In this document: positions 1 through 10,155 of the stretch, one piece after another
Layout of the letters: the number at the start of each line of letters is the position of its first letter
Numbering within the stretch: the first letter of the stretch is position 1
NCBI GenBank assembly: GCA_001579985.1
Contig: LRSR01008796.1
Coordinates: 1-22,780, forward strand
Source of the DNA: Hypsibius dujardini
Taxonomy: Eukaryota > Tardigrada > Eutardigrada > Parachela > Hypsibiidae
Length of the DNA stretch: 22,780 bases
Reading direction: 5' to 3'
Made by a program: the position numbers and the translations under genes
The notes under the pieces: generated by a model
The model's database searches: none
Told to the model about the DNA's origin: nothing
The model's input: the letters and a program-made list of their open reading frames with translations, nothing else

Positions 1-517
1 AAATATTAAACACTAGAGTAAAAAGGTTCATTTTGACCGGTAGAGTAATCTAAACGTGTTATGTTGGAGAAGGAAAAGAAGCCTATCGGACATCGCTAGA
101 AGGACACTTTTACTGCCGGCACATTATCCCTTCCATGTGAATAGGTAGTTGACGGAGTTATTACGTCCGCTCTGTTAGGTGACAATTATGAGTAGACATT
201 GTCTTGATTGGCAATTGTACTAAACAAAGGCTACTTGAGCCTTCAGATCGGCAAGTACGACCAACTTGACCGCTCACGGCTCACCTCGCTCTCAACTTTC
301 TCTGGCCGCAGGTCACCTCTGGTTACGTCATAACGAAGGATGTTCAATTCGATTGTTTGTGGTGTGTATAAAAGAATTTAGCTATTGTACTTGAGCAATC
401 ACGAGCCATACTCATTAAAGAGGAAAGTCCATCAACGTAGGAACTTGAGAGTTGGGGCTGCACGCTTGTATGAAAGACATTTAGACACGAAAAGTTAGTG
501 TTGTTTGGTAACGCAAA

Positions 518-1030
518 TTATTCATTCTTACCGTCATTTTCCACTGTTTTTGACATCTTAAGGGAAAATTGTATTGTTGGGGCGTTTTCAGCGTCCCTGA
601 AGGTGGCTCTGGGTTCCAATGGAATCAGAGTCCTCATGAGGGCGTAGCCTACTCTTAAGGGAAGTCCTCTGTTTAGCTTGAGCAATGCAGGAATCTTCCT
701 CCACTCGCTTGACCAATTTAATCCACCTTCGATCTTAGAATCTGGGAAGAATAAGAAATTCATTAAAGGGACATCCCGGAGTGTTATGTAGACTTCAACG
801 TGGTGTGGCATGTATCGCAAGTGTTTAGAAAATTGAAAATGACTAAGATGGTCCATATATGACGCTGTCTGGCTTTACCGCATTCTCAAAAGGTTCGGAG
901 ACTCGTCCGCACCGGCCTACCTGCGGAAACTCATCCCTTTCCGAGATTGTAGGCGGACGCTGCGAAGGAACCGGACAGCTTCTATTGTAAGAACAAGACT
1001 GCCGCTGGTGACACCAAGTCTTCTTTGAGA
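518..1030 (-). CDS. unrecognised two-exon coding candidate
   Basis: On the minus strand an open frame from 1030 to 921 ends at a donor (CGCAG then GTAGGC). A 78-base intron (920-843, ending CTTAG) leads in phase to 842-518, which is open for 107 codons to TAA. The joined product would contain GSLVLTIEAVRFLRSVRLQS, HHVEVYITLRDVPLMNFLFF and RGLPLRVGYALMRTLIPLEP. Intron size and phase match the other genes here. I recognise no domain, no certain upstream exon, and an in-frame TAA stands at 1033-1031, so an acceptor must fall right there. It could be a fragment of an old gene or chance. Confidence 0.2.
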
Positions 1031-2394
1031 TTATGAACATATTCATTCGCGAAAAGATCTGACGGATGACTTGTGGATATGTTCTAGGCTAGAAGATCTC
1101 TTTAAACTTCCTTCTCAAACTTTTTCTAACAATGTACCGGGACTACAATCTACTACTTTCCAGCCAACCTGGCTATCCAATAAATCAAATCAAATTTGTA
1201 TTACTATTTCATCGTTTGAAGGGTACAATAAATAATAGTTTGAATAAACGTATGATTCACATTCTTAACATAATATCGATTCTGATGCTAGAAATTAAAA
1301 GGCAAGGCGGTTAAAGATAATAAAGGTTATATGCGCGGCCGCTTCTCTCAAATTTTACTTTGTTGCGCATTTGGCAGGAACAGAGAAAAACTACAGTAGT
1401 CTCAGTGAAAAGAGCCTATTCATTCACACATGTACTAGAACTAGTCTAGACCTCTTGGCTTGGCCGTCTGGGATCTTTAGTCCCCGCCTTCTCTTGTAAC
1501 TAATTTGCTTCATCAATTTCCGCATTTTGAGGTATTATATTTCTAAAAAAAGCCATTTATCTAAAATGAAGCGAGGAAGTTAGCGGCGACTTACCGTTTT
1601 ACTTTCGGTTTCCACACGCAGAGGAAGGTAAAGAACAAGGAGATTGCACTTGGTTGGGAACTGCCGGTCAGTCAAATGGCCGCTCTCTATATTGATTCAT
1701 TATCCAGCCACATTGGAAATAGAAGGACGCTTTTATCGCGAACTGAGAAAGCAGTGAAGCTGAGATGGTAGACGGAAAGATGGAATATATGGATGGAAGA
1801 AAGGAAAGTGAAGTTGCAGCCAGAAATAAAGCAACTACTGTAGCACTACTACAGTAGTACTTGTACCTGTGGTTTCGTATCGTTGCTTTGACTCACGTAA
1901 TCAGAATGTGGAATGTGTTAAAGACGCGTGACCGATCATGCTAACCTAACTTAGGTATGCTACAAGAAGGAAAGAAAGAACTCTCCAGTCCACGAGAGGC
2001 CAGCCAGAAAAAATGTCCTTATCGGTGGTTGTGTGTAATGTGAATGTATGTCATTAGTTAGTAGGAAGGAGATGCACACAGCATGCCCAGAGCCAAATAA
2101 AAGCAAAGTCCGCGGCAGTTTAATCTAGATCATCATCAGACAAAAGCCCACCTCACCCTCACTCACCGTCACCGTCACCGGTGGTCGGTAGGAAAGGAAG
2201 GAAGCAAGGAAGGATCGGTGTGGCCGGTAAAACCGATAACGGTAGCTTCAAGGCAAAAGCAAGGCAAGGACTGCTTACTGTCTCCGTCGTTGTGATAGGC
2301 GCATTTCCTCTGTACAACGAGGGAGGCGTCGTTTATTCTATTTTTATTCTACCTTATCGGCCAATTGTGCCGTCCAGAGGGAGTTTACGTTTCC

Positions 2395-2421
2395 GACAGA
2401 CAGACGGACAGACAGACAGAG
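2395..2421. repeat. (GACA)n microsatellite
   Basis: A run of GACAGACA with single interruptions. It is part of a short open frame that I treat as non-coding. Confidence 0.8.
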
Positions 2422-3253
2422 AAGCAAACGGACTGGAAACTGTGATTCCACCTTTCACATCCTATCATCTTTCAACAAACAGTCATCGATCCTTATCATC
2501 CATCTCGTCTGCCTCTGGGTTTACAACAATTAGTCTGGAGGACCTCACGACACACCGGTTTCATCTCCGCCAAAATATTCACGCGACAACAAGAGAATTA
2601 AGCTGGGTAGGAGGAGCTAGTGCATGTACATGTACTGTAAAGTTCCGACCACAGGATGCTGATTTTTAGACCCACCAGTAAATTTGTAGCAGGGCAAAAT
2701 TAACTAGTTCAAATTAATACTACAATCAAGCACTCGGTTCCGGCATGATCATTCGAGCAATCAATCAATCAACTTAAAATAAATAATTTTAAAACTTCTA
2801 TTTAGATGCAAGTTATAGCAATGAATAGGAAATACAAATGTTTTAGATGGCCGATTCGAATTTAAAAAAAAATCTGTTTGTTTTAATGCCCCTGTTAGTA
2901 TCGAAACATGAAAAGTTCATTTGAGATGCGACCTGGAGCATACTTTTCTCTCCCAGTTTAATGAAGCATCCCTAATGACGATTTACTTCCTGGCTGCCTG
3001 TTCAAACAGTCCTCGAGTTCTGAAGGAGTGCGTGGTCTATTATTGTTCTAGCGCCACTTCAAAGGAGCAGACTAGAGTAAACAATTGGATTGCCCTCATA
3101 AATGCTGGCTGCCAGTGGCAAACACTAATAATTGTTAATGTCAGACGTCCAGTTTTGCCGGTTCGTAAAAGGGCCAGTCTTCTTTTTCCTCTACTGGTCT
3201 CTGGAACCAGTCAAGTTTTGTGCTATCGCCTTCTTCTATCTGCCTTTATTTTG

Positions 3254-3321
3254 CCTATCTGTCTGTGTGTCTGTGTGTCTGCCTGGCTGCCTGTATGGCT
3301 ATCTGTCTATCAGTCTGTTCA
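3254..3321. repeat. imperfect (CTGT)n microsatellite
   Basis: CTGTCTGTGTGT-type repeats with drift to CTGC and CTAT. It is open in several frames, which creates spurious ORFs on both strands. Confidence 0.8.
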
Positions 3322-3598
3322 TCTCTTCGTCGCTCCATCGGTTTGCTTGAAACTGATTTGCTGGTTTCATGAACAAGTTCTAGCAGCGATTGATCAGGGT
3401 GTGCGTGAAGAGAAAGAAAACAACGAGCAGAGATTATGATACCTTTATGAAACGATAACGCAGGTCCTTTGTGCGGGCTGTTTTGAAAGGAAGCGGAAAT
3501 CTGTCTGACCCTTGGTCGCCGCCACCGGGAGCACAACTGATGCATGGCCAAATGGCATCACCACCACCACAACTGTTGGTTGTGCGCTAACTTTGGCG

Positions 3599-3615
3599 TT
3601 GTCTGTCTGTCTGTC
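3599..3615. repeat. (GTCT)n microsatellite
   Basis: Four tandem GTCT units, the same motif family as the tracts at 2395 and 3254. Confidence 0.7.
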
Positions 3616-3896
3616 AGGCCATTTAAAAGAGATTTGATCCGATGGAGGATGACTGACCACTCGCATCTGGCACACTTTCCATTCTTCTCCTCCTATTCAA
3701 CTTTCATTTCATCAAGCCGATTAAAAACGGGAAGCGCAATTGGGAAGGGCCACCGTCAGAGCAATTCAGATATTCATTCATATTCATTCCGCTTGCAGGT
3801 CTTTATTTAGTTGTGTGTGTGCGCAGTGCCGTATGTGACTGGATGGGATTATAGATGATCCAATCCCGAGTGGAATACTTTACAGATATATACGGT

Positions 3897-3921
3897 AAGA
3901 GAGAGAGAGACATAGAGAGAC
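3897..3921. repeat. (GA)n microsatellite
   Basis: GA dinucleotide run interrupted once by CAT. Confidence 0.8.
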
Positions 3922-5989
3922 TGACCAACTCCAACTGAAAATGACAGGTGACAAGTCCAGCGCCCAAATCCATTCTGCTCACTTGACTTAAACTCCTTTC
4001 ACCGCGCTTCCTCTTAGCTAGGCGAAAGAGCCTATACCTCAACTATACTTTTTTATTGAGTTTACAAAATGTAACATAGCTGGTAGATGAAAACTAGCGA
4101 TTAGCCCCCGAGCCATTTAAATAGGATCCACCATAGAAAAAAAACACGAAAAAAACTGCCAGTGAAAAAGAAGTAAAGTGTCTCTTAATTTGAATTCGTA
4201 GTTCGTGCAGCATGCGGCTAATTGTTTAAAAAGAAAACAAGCCGGCATTGGAGGGATGTTGACTTTGAGCGTGGTTGAGAGGGGAGCATGTGTGTTATTT
4301 AAAGTCCAACACCTGTCTATCACGTATAATAAATGCATATGATCCAAAAGGGAGCAGACGGTACCAAATCTGCCATTTGACTCTCAACCTCAATTATCGG
4401 ACTAAATTTGCATTTGTCGTCTGGACGGTCAGGATTGAGGAAGGTTGATGCGTAGGCGAACGCAGGCAAAAGTGGAATTGTACTAGTACGCTTTTTAATT
4501 ACACATCTCTCTTCTCTCGATCTGGACGAATGAATGAATCATTCCAGTGTCCAACTGAGTTGTGTGTTCATCCCGTCCGGTCCCGTCTGTCTCGGGCGCG
4601 GGATGAAAAATCTGTCTCGGTAAAGCCAGATGACAGCATAAATTGTAGATTGCAAAATTGCGACAGGTTGTACCAATTAAATAACATGCCATTCGATCTT
4701 GTCAACCTGTTCCTCCTTTCAAATTGGCACGAACTCTGCGACAACACAGTTCTACAGTAGTTGAAGGCTTTCCGCAAATCGGTGTGGTTGAACCAAAAAA
4801 TGGTATATTAAAAGGAGCACAACGTACGGTATGCAAGTGCTATACTGTAGGTATGTACGACAGTTTGTTCCCAAGGTTAACGAATGCCTCTTTATCTTTC
4901 TTTTACTAATTTTGCTCCATTATCTCACAGGGAACACCGTGAACCAGCAGATACAGACAGAGTATTAATAGTATAGTCTCGGATAGCTTAGGTCCCATCC
5001 ATCCTGGAATCAGAAATTACTGATATTTTTAAAAAAGTTCCAGCCATACAGTATCCACAATACTTCAACAAACTTTCTTTACGGTTCATAAAAGATCTTG
5101 TGTTTTGTTTGGTGAATTTGAGTATTGCTGCTTAGAAAGCATCTTGCGGAAACCCTTATTTGTTGCTTGACATATTGCATTGCATTGCGATGAATTTAAG
5201 GAACGGGTCTGAGTGCTCGTCTACTGCATTGCACTGCATCTTTTGTAGGGTAGCATAACCGGCTAATTCTTGGCTCTCGAGCTCCAGGTCTCGGGTCGCC
5301 GCTTGGTTACTACTGTCCTGCTTGGTTACCAGATATATTTATCTACTACTCCTATAAATACATCTGCATCTGCGTTGTCCCTTTTATTGCAGTTGTTGAG
5401 AGTGTGGAAAAGGCATTTTTTTTAACAAATTTAATATGCCCGGCGGACGCTTAATTTTACCTGAAAATTCCCTTTGATCCTAATCGTACTCATGTTTGAG
5501 AATTAATTGTACCGGTAAATATACTTTTTATGCATTGCAGACTACAGCTAGTACTAGTACTGTGATACTGTAGTGGACGATGGACGCGTCTCCCCGTTAC
5601 TGTATCGATTGGAGCGCCATCTGCAGTGCAACAAGACGGGCTTTGTGAGATCTACCCTCTCGATTAATTAAGTCATTAAAAGAAAGCGGATCCGTTACGC
5701 AACCAGTGTCGTACTATATGGAGGTAAAATACTAATGACCATCACACAGAAAAGCTCAAGGACAGCGGAAACGGAGTCTATCTACACTCACTCGTGCACA
5801 TTACTAGTACTGGTATAACACATATCAGCAAGTGAGGCCGCTAGGGAATAATAAATAGCCGGCCCAAAACAATTGATAACCTTTTCCATTCCTGTGAATC
5901 TGATTCTCCTCAAAACGTGAAAGTGGTGTGTGGACAGTGGAAGATTTTACAGCACTACGCGTAAAATAAAATCAGACAGGAAGCGGCGA

Positions 5990-6567
5990 TAAGGGAACAT
6001 TCAACAATGACGTCAGCACCATGTAGGGTGGGGGGGGGGTTGTACTTGATGACGAGCTCTGACGCTAAGAGGGTGGGGATCCAGCCGTGGCTGACGTCAG
6101 CATATATCGTTTCAATTTTTCGCCAATTCCCAGCCTCTGATGGAGTTTTTATCCTTTTTGAGATTTTTGTGATATTCTTCATCAATTCAACGGAAAAAAT
6201 TTTGACGGAAACGATGGCGCTTAAACAGGTAGGATAGAAGTGGAATGTTGAGTTTGTGGCAAAGTTGTCGAACGCAATTTGCCAATAATTATTTTCCATA
6301 GAAAAAAGGAATTTTCTCTTTACGATGAGTTTATCAAATAGTATCGAGACTCGCCCGGAATTGGTCAAGAAAGTCCAGCATGAAAACACTCAAGCTGAGT
6401 GGAACACCTTGAGCTGATAAGTTTTAGCAGATGTAAGGGGGTCGGCTCGAGCTGACGTCAGTGCTTGAAGAAAAAGGGGGGTCTAGGAATTTCTGACGAG
6501 CTCTGACGGAAGGGGGAGTAAGGTCGCCTAATATCAGGCGCTGACATCATTCTTTAACGCTCCCTAA
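5990..6567. mobile_element. non-autonomous PIF/Harbinger-type inverted-repeat element
   Basis: TAA direct repeats (5990-5992 and 6565-6567) flank a 572-bp unit. Its ends are inverted copies over about 28 bases with about 22 matches: left GGGAACATTCAACAATGACG (5993 on), right, reverse-complemented, GGGAGCGTTAAAGAATGATG (6564 down), both followed by TCAGC.CC. A 3-bp TWA target duplication and ends starting GGG are typical of PIF/Harbinger. A subterminal word GACGAGCTCTGACG occurs near both ends (around 6050 and 6494). No transposase is visible. Confidence 0.6.
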
Positions 6568-7238
6568 CGACTGTCAGGCCCCGCCCACTCTTGCGTACCG
6601 ACGTACATGAGTACGTGTACGACGGAAAGCCGTATGCTGTACAACTTCACAAGTCACGTGCTTTCTCTTTGTTGTTTATGTTGACATTTCTTTTTTCTTA
6701 CACCGTCCACTAAATTGAAATATTATTGTATACTGCATAAGATGGTGGAATGTTTAACTGAGATGGTCATCTCGAGTTTTGGAATAGCATCTTGAGATTT
6801 GTGTAGCTAGTCTGCTGTAGAAGAAAGAAGGTGAGTTTTGGGTGAGTTATTATTGATCCGTCTGTCTGCTGCATCTGCACTGTGCATGTGCATTCACAAA
6901 CTGCTCTAACAATTGCGTCTTTGGATAGCCATAGTACTGTAGGCTTGATGCTCGCCTGGATCTCGTAGAGAATTAGAAGATTGGAAAGTGGGCATTGAAT
7001 ATTATTAAAGTTACAGGGAGACGTGAAAAGGAGTGGGAGCGGGACTTATCACTCTGCTTGGGCAAGTCATCTTCCTTCTGACACTTAGGAGCAGAGGTGG
7101 GAACCTCCGATCATACTCTTCGCTTCTTCCCGTCTCACATTATCCATCATTCCGCATATGTCGATGCCGTAAATGGTTAGTTTCGTATGATTTTACCTTG
7201 ACGTCCTTCGTTTCCCTTTCCCTTTTTGGAGACGGCGC

Positions 7239-7261
7239 CAATCAACCAATCAATCAATCAG
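7239..7261. repeat. (CAAT)n microsatellite upstream of STUB1
   Basis: About five CAAT units, one altered, some 50 bases before the acceptor that precedes the STUB1 start. Confidence 0.7.
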
Positions 7262-7314
7262 CATCTGTAGGAAATTTACTTATCGGTGATACAAGCCTGT
7301 TTATTTTTAGGGTA

Positions 7315-7356
7315 ATGCCAGTGTCACTTCCGCGGCTCATGAAAAGGTGGAAATAA
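7315..7356 (+). promoter_or_regulatory. upstream ORF ending in a TAATG overlap with the STUB1 start
   Basis: An ATG at 7315 opens a 13-codon frame (MPVSLPRLMKRWK) whose TAA (7354-7356) shares its A with the STUB1 ATG. A strong splice acceptor (TTTATTTTTAG, ending 7310) lies just upstream, so the 5' UTR exon probably starts at 7311 after an unseen upstream exon. Such stop-start overlaps can allow termination-coupled reinitiation. Its presence in the mRNA is inferred. Confidence 0.5.
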
Positions 7357-9722
7357 TGGCCGATAACAGTCCGAAGGAAAAAATGACCGCGGAGCAGCTC
7401 CGGAAACGGGGGAATGAGCTGCACGACGGAAGACGCTTTCAGGAGGCTGTGGAAGTTTACTCCAAAGCCATTGTAATGTTCCCACTTACCAATTACATTA
7501 TTGGCCTATCTCTCCAGCAGTTAATTTGAATATTTATCTGTGAATGTTGCCAGATGAAAGACCCGAGCGTGCCTACATTTTACACAAATCGGGCCCTTTG
7601 CTACCTCCGTCTGCAACGATGGGATCTGGTCTGCAAAGACTGCAGTACGGCCATAGAACGAGATCCCAATTGTCTCAAGGCCTATTACTTCATGGGTGTT
7701 GCTTTCACGGAAAAGGGAAACCATGATGAGGCCATCAATCTCTTGCAAAAAGGTAAGGCTGGCAGGTTTGATGAGGCCCGTCACTGATTGTATGATTGGT
7801 GTACTGTACTGCCACGATTTTAAGGGTGGGTTAAGCCCCGCCTCCGTCACACACGCCTGTGTGCTGAGTGAGCACACACACTCACACACACACAGTTGTG
7901 CACACCCGGTGTAAAAAACCCACCCTTATAATCGTGGCAGTACAGTACTAGTAGTACCACATAGAAGGCGAGCGAGGCTACTCAGTACTAATACTATGTT
8001 CATAGTCCGCGTTATTTGCCAGAAGAACACTTCTGTTGTGACGTAGGTGTTCATTATCGATGCGCATATAGCAATTGTCGTATGACATTTTGCAAGAGGA
8101 ACTATGAACACTCACCAAACATTTCGCAAAACATTGCCAGACGAATGTTATTTTGAGGCGTGGTCTCGCAAGAGTTATCTGGCATACCAGAGCTGGCCAG
8201 GCAATCATAAACTGTTGATGGTTGGAATTTTCCTTGAAATTCCTATTTCGAAGTTGTTCTCCAGTTTGATCTTGTTGATATTGTATTTTTCAAATAATAA
8301 TTTATTATCCATTATTATTATTAAGTTGTCATAGTGTTGCAACTAGGACAAGCTGCTGGTACAGTACCAACAGCTTGTTTTTTTCCTCGGAAAATGTTTA
8401 ATGAAAACTGTGACTCAAAGTTTTAAAAAGAAATTACTCTGAAAAATGGAATGGCTGCGGTGATTTCCTTGGGCGGGACTATGAATTGTCAAGCTACATG
8501 TGTGTCAGACAGCTTTTCTCGCACTGACGTCACGTCCTCGCATCTCGCAATGTTTGGCGAGCGGTATCGCAAAACTCGCGAAAATTTTGTGTCACAATGA
8601 CTATGCACAAATGTTCTGGCATCTCGCATCTGACACGGACTATGAACGTAGCATAACTACCTCGCATTTCAGCAAACGATTTGGCAATGAAGCAGCGGCA
8701 GTCTTACGGCGACGAAATCACCTCAATGATTCGGCTATGTCGCAAACGCCGATGGAACCGCCAGGAAGAAAAGCGCATCTCACAGGAAATTGACTTGGTA
8801 AGTCAGCGAGTCCGTTATTACTTATCCCGTTACTCGAACTGAGTACTTGACCGTTTACAGCTTACTCATTGTGCTTTACTTTATTTACAGCAAGTGTACT
8901 TGCATCGTTTGATTGAAGAAGAAAAGCAGCGTCAGTTGGGCCAACTCCGATCCGAGTGGGATGATGGCGACGTTGCCTCGTCTTCGGCATCCTCATCAGC
9001 CGACGCTTCAGTGGAAAAGAAAGCCGCCGAATTGGAGAGATACCACCAGGAAAAGAAAAGTGAACTAGACAGGCTCCTATCGGAAGTGGATGACCGACGG
9101 AAACGACGCGACGTATGCCGACCGACTTTGGTTCATAACAATCATTCGTTGGTTGAAGCATTATCTAAATCTTCTTTCAGGTACCGGACTACCTTTGCGG
9201 GAAGATATCTTTCGAATTGATGCGGGATCCCGTTATTACACCTAGGTCAGTTCTACATTTTCAAACGGAGAAACATTTATGCTGGAACAACTTCTTCTTT
9301 AATGCATTTATAGTGGTATTACTTATGATCGACGTGATATCGATGAACATCTGCGGCGTAAGTGTAAACCAACTTCTTGGCTTTCTTGAAGAGTTTCTTT
9401 AATTCCATCGACAGCCTTGACGTCTTTTCATTTGTTCGTTCTCGTCTTTGCAGGCGTGGGACACTTTGACCCTGTACGTACTAGTATCAGTTTGATCTTT
9501 CATGAGCAAGCGCAAGTTTAATAGCATTGTTAACTGTTCGAACGCATAGGTTACACGGATGGAGCTAACTCAGGACCTTTTAATTCCAAACTTGGTAGGT
9601 AATCTTCATCTCCGTCACTGTCCAACTTTTGCTGTTTTCAACGTATTCCATTTGTTGCACAGGCGATGAAAGAAGTTGTGGATCTCTTTCTCTCCAAAAA
9701 CGAGTGGGCAGTTGACTACTGA
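7356..9722 (+). CDS. STUB1: STUB1/CHIP, TPR and U-box co-chaperone E3 ubiquitin ligase (9 exons, 298 aa)
   Basis: Exons: 7356-7472, 7554-7752, 8673-8797, 8891-9112, 9181-9245, 9314-9357, 9454-9473, 9550-9594, 9663-9722 (TGA). All introns are GT..AG, phases agree, and the sum is 897 nt. Seen: TPR repeats at residues ~12-105 ([35 protein letters not shown]); a basic linker (RLCRKRRWN) and coiled-coil segment ~106-215; a U-box ~222-298 ([44 protein letters not shown]) ending WAVDY, like the WVEDY end of the human protein (303 aa). Known for the family: the TPR clamp binds the EEVD tails of Hsp70/Hsp90, and the U-box recruits E2 enzymes to ubiquitinate misfolded clients in the cytosol. Clamp residues N51 and K81 are kept; the first clamp lysine is Arg16. 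The ATG at 7356 has A at -3 and G at +4; only a GTG lies in frame just upstream. Intron 2 (920 nt) is swollen by repeats. It is convergent with WDFY2. Confidence 0.97.
7802..7947. mobile_element. MITE in STUB1 intron 2
   Basis: The 30 bases at 7801-7830 and 7919-7948 are inverted copies with one mismatch, beginning GTACTGTACTGCCACGATT and ending AAGGGTGGG. Taking TA (7802-7803, 7946-7947) as the target duplication gives a 142-bp element with ends CTGTACTGCC. The centre is a degenerate CA/GT-rich stretch. TA duplications suggest mobilisation by a Tc1/mariner-like transposase, but that assignment is tentative. Confidence 0.6.
7998..8647. repeat. diverged inverted repeat pair in STUB1 intron 2
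   Basis: GTTCATAGTCCGCGT (7998-8012) and the reverse complement of 8633-8647 match at 14 of 15 bases. Further inside, CTCACCAAACATT (about 8111-8123) pairs with the reverse complement of AATGTTTGGCGAG (around 8549), allowing one change. Related words also occur at 8098-8110 and 8476-8488. Two diverged copies of one element, or the arms of one larger element, would explain this. Confidence 0.4.
8348..8378. repeat. 31-bp near-perfect palindrome followed by a T run
   Basis: ACAAGCTGCTGGTAC, one A, then GTACCAACAGCTTGT: the arms match at 14 of 15 bases and are followed by TTTTTTT. It sits inside STUB1 intron 2 between other inverted-repeat sequences and is probably an element remnant. Confidence 0.5.
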
Positions 9723-10051
9723 GTGGGGTGTGAAAGGACCGACCGTATATGGAGACGCATTAGCTTTTTCTGCTGCTACTATTTGGCCTAGGTCTCGGTA
9801 GCGAATTTCCTCAGCGTGTACAAATCCTTGCTACTTGTCTTGCAAAATTGTTCTCGCTTGAAATGTTCTTAGTTTTCATGTAGAAAATAGCCGATAGTTT
9901 TACGTTTTTCTGCACTGTGATAGCATTGCCATACCCTCATTGTAGTAAATTGCCAATTTACATATTACTGTGGCATGAATTTCAAATACAGACCGTAAAA
10001 CAAACTGCTAGTAATACAGAGAAGGAAAAATAGAAATGGTACCAGTACACG

Positions 10052-10057
10052 AATAAA
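10052..10057 (+). terminator. candidate STUB1 polyadenylation signal AATAAA
   Basis: AATAAA lies 330 bases after the STUB1 stop and is the first canonical hexamer I see on the plus strand there. It is about 100 bases short of the WDFY2 stop codon on the opposite strand, so the two 3' UTRs probably overlap. Cleavage itself cannot be seen in sequence. Confidence 0.4.
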
Positions 10058-10155
10058 ATCACAGTTAAAAACGGATTCCTGACACGTTATCACGACCAGG
10101 CAGCCGCGCATATCTCACTTAAGTAAAGAGATGTACGTACCGAAAAATATTTCAT

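Larger units (their letters stand above)
1031..5989. other. gene-free stretch
   Basis: No frame here shows a recognisable domain or a convincing set of splice sites. It holds the microsatellites listed, plus small palindromes built from CTACTGTAG and CTAGTACTAG words (for example 1834-1858 and around 5550). The longest ORFs at 2181-2669 and 2921-3439 translate microsatellite and look spurious. Confidence 0.6.

Noticed and set aside
361-375. TATAAAAG promoter-like word
   Set aside because: No gene follows on that strand, so it is most likely chance in AT-rich DNA.
2181-2669. 162-residue plus-strand ORF
   Set aside because: It runs through a GACA microsatellite, lacks any domain, and is likely open by chance.
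2921-3439. 172-residue plus-strand ORF with apparent hydrophobic segment
   Set aside because: The hydrophobic part is the translation of a CTGT microsatellite; it starts without ATG and other frames are open too.
5955-6389. 144-residue minus-strand ORF overlapping the PIF-like element, considered as transposase
   Set aside because: No DDE-type motifs or helix-turn-helix are visible and it crosses the element boundary.
7033-7356. 107-residue plus-strand ORF just upstream of STUB1
   Set aside because: It begins with GTG, crosses the splice acceptor at 7310 and has no recognisable features.
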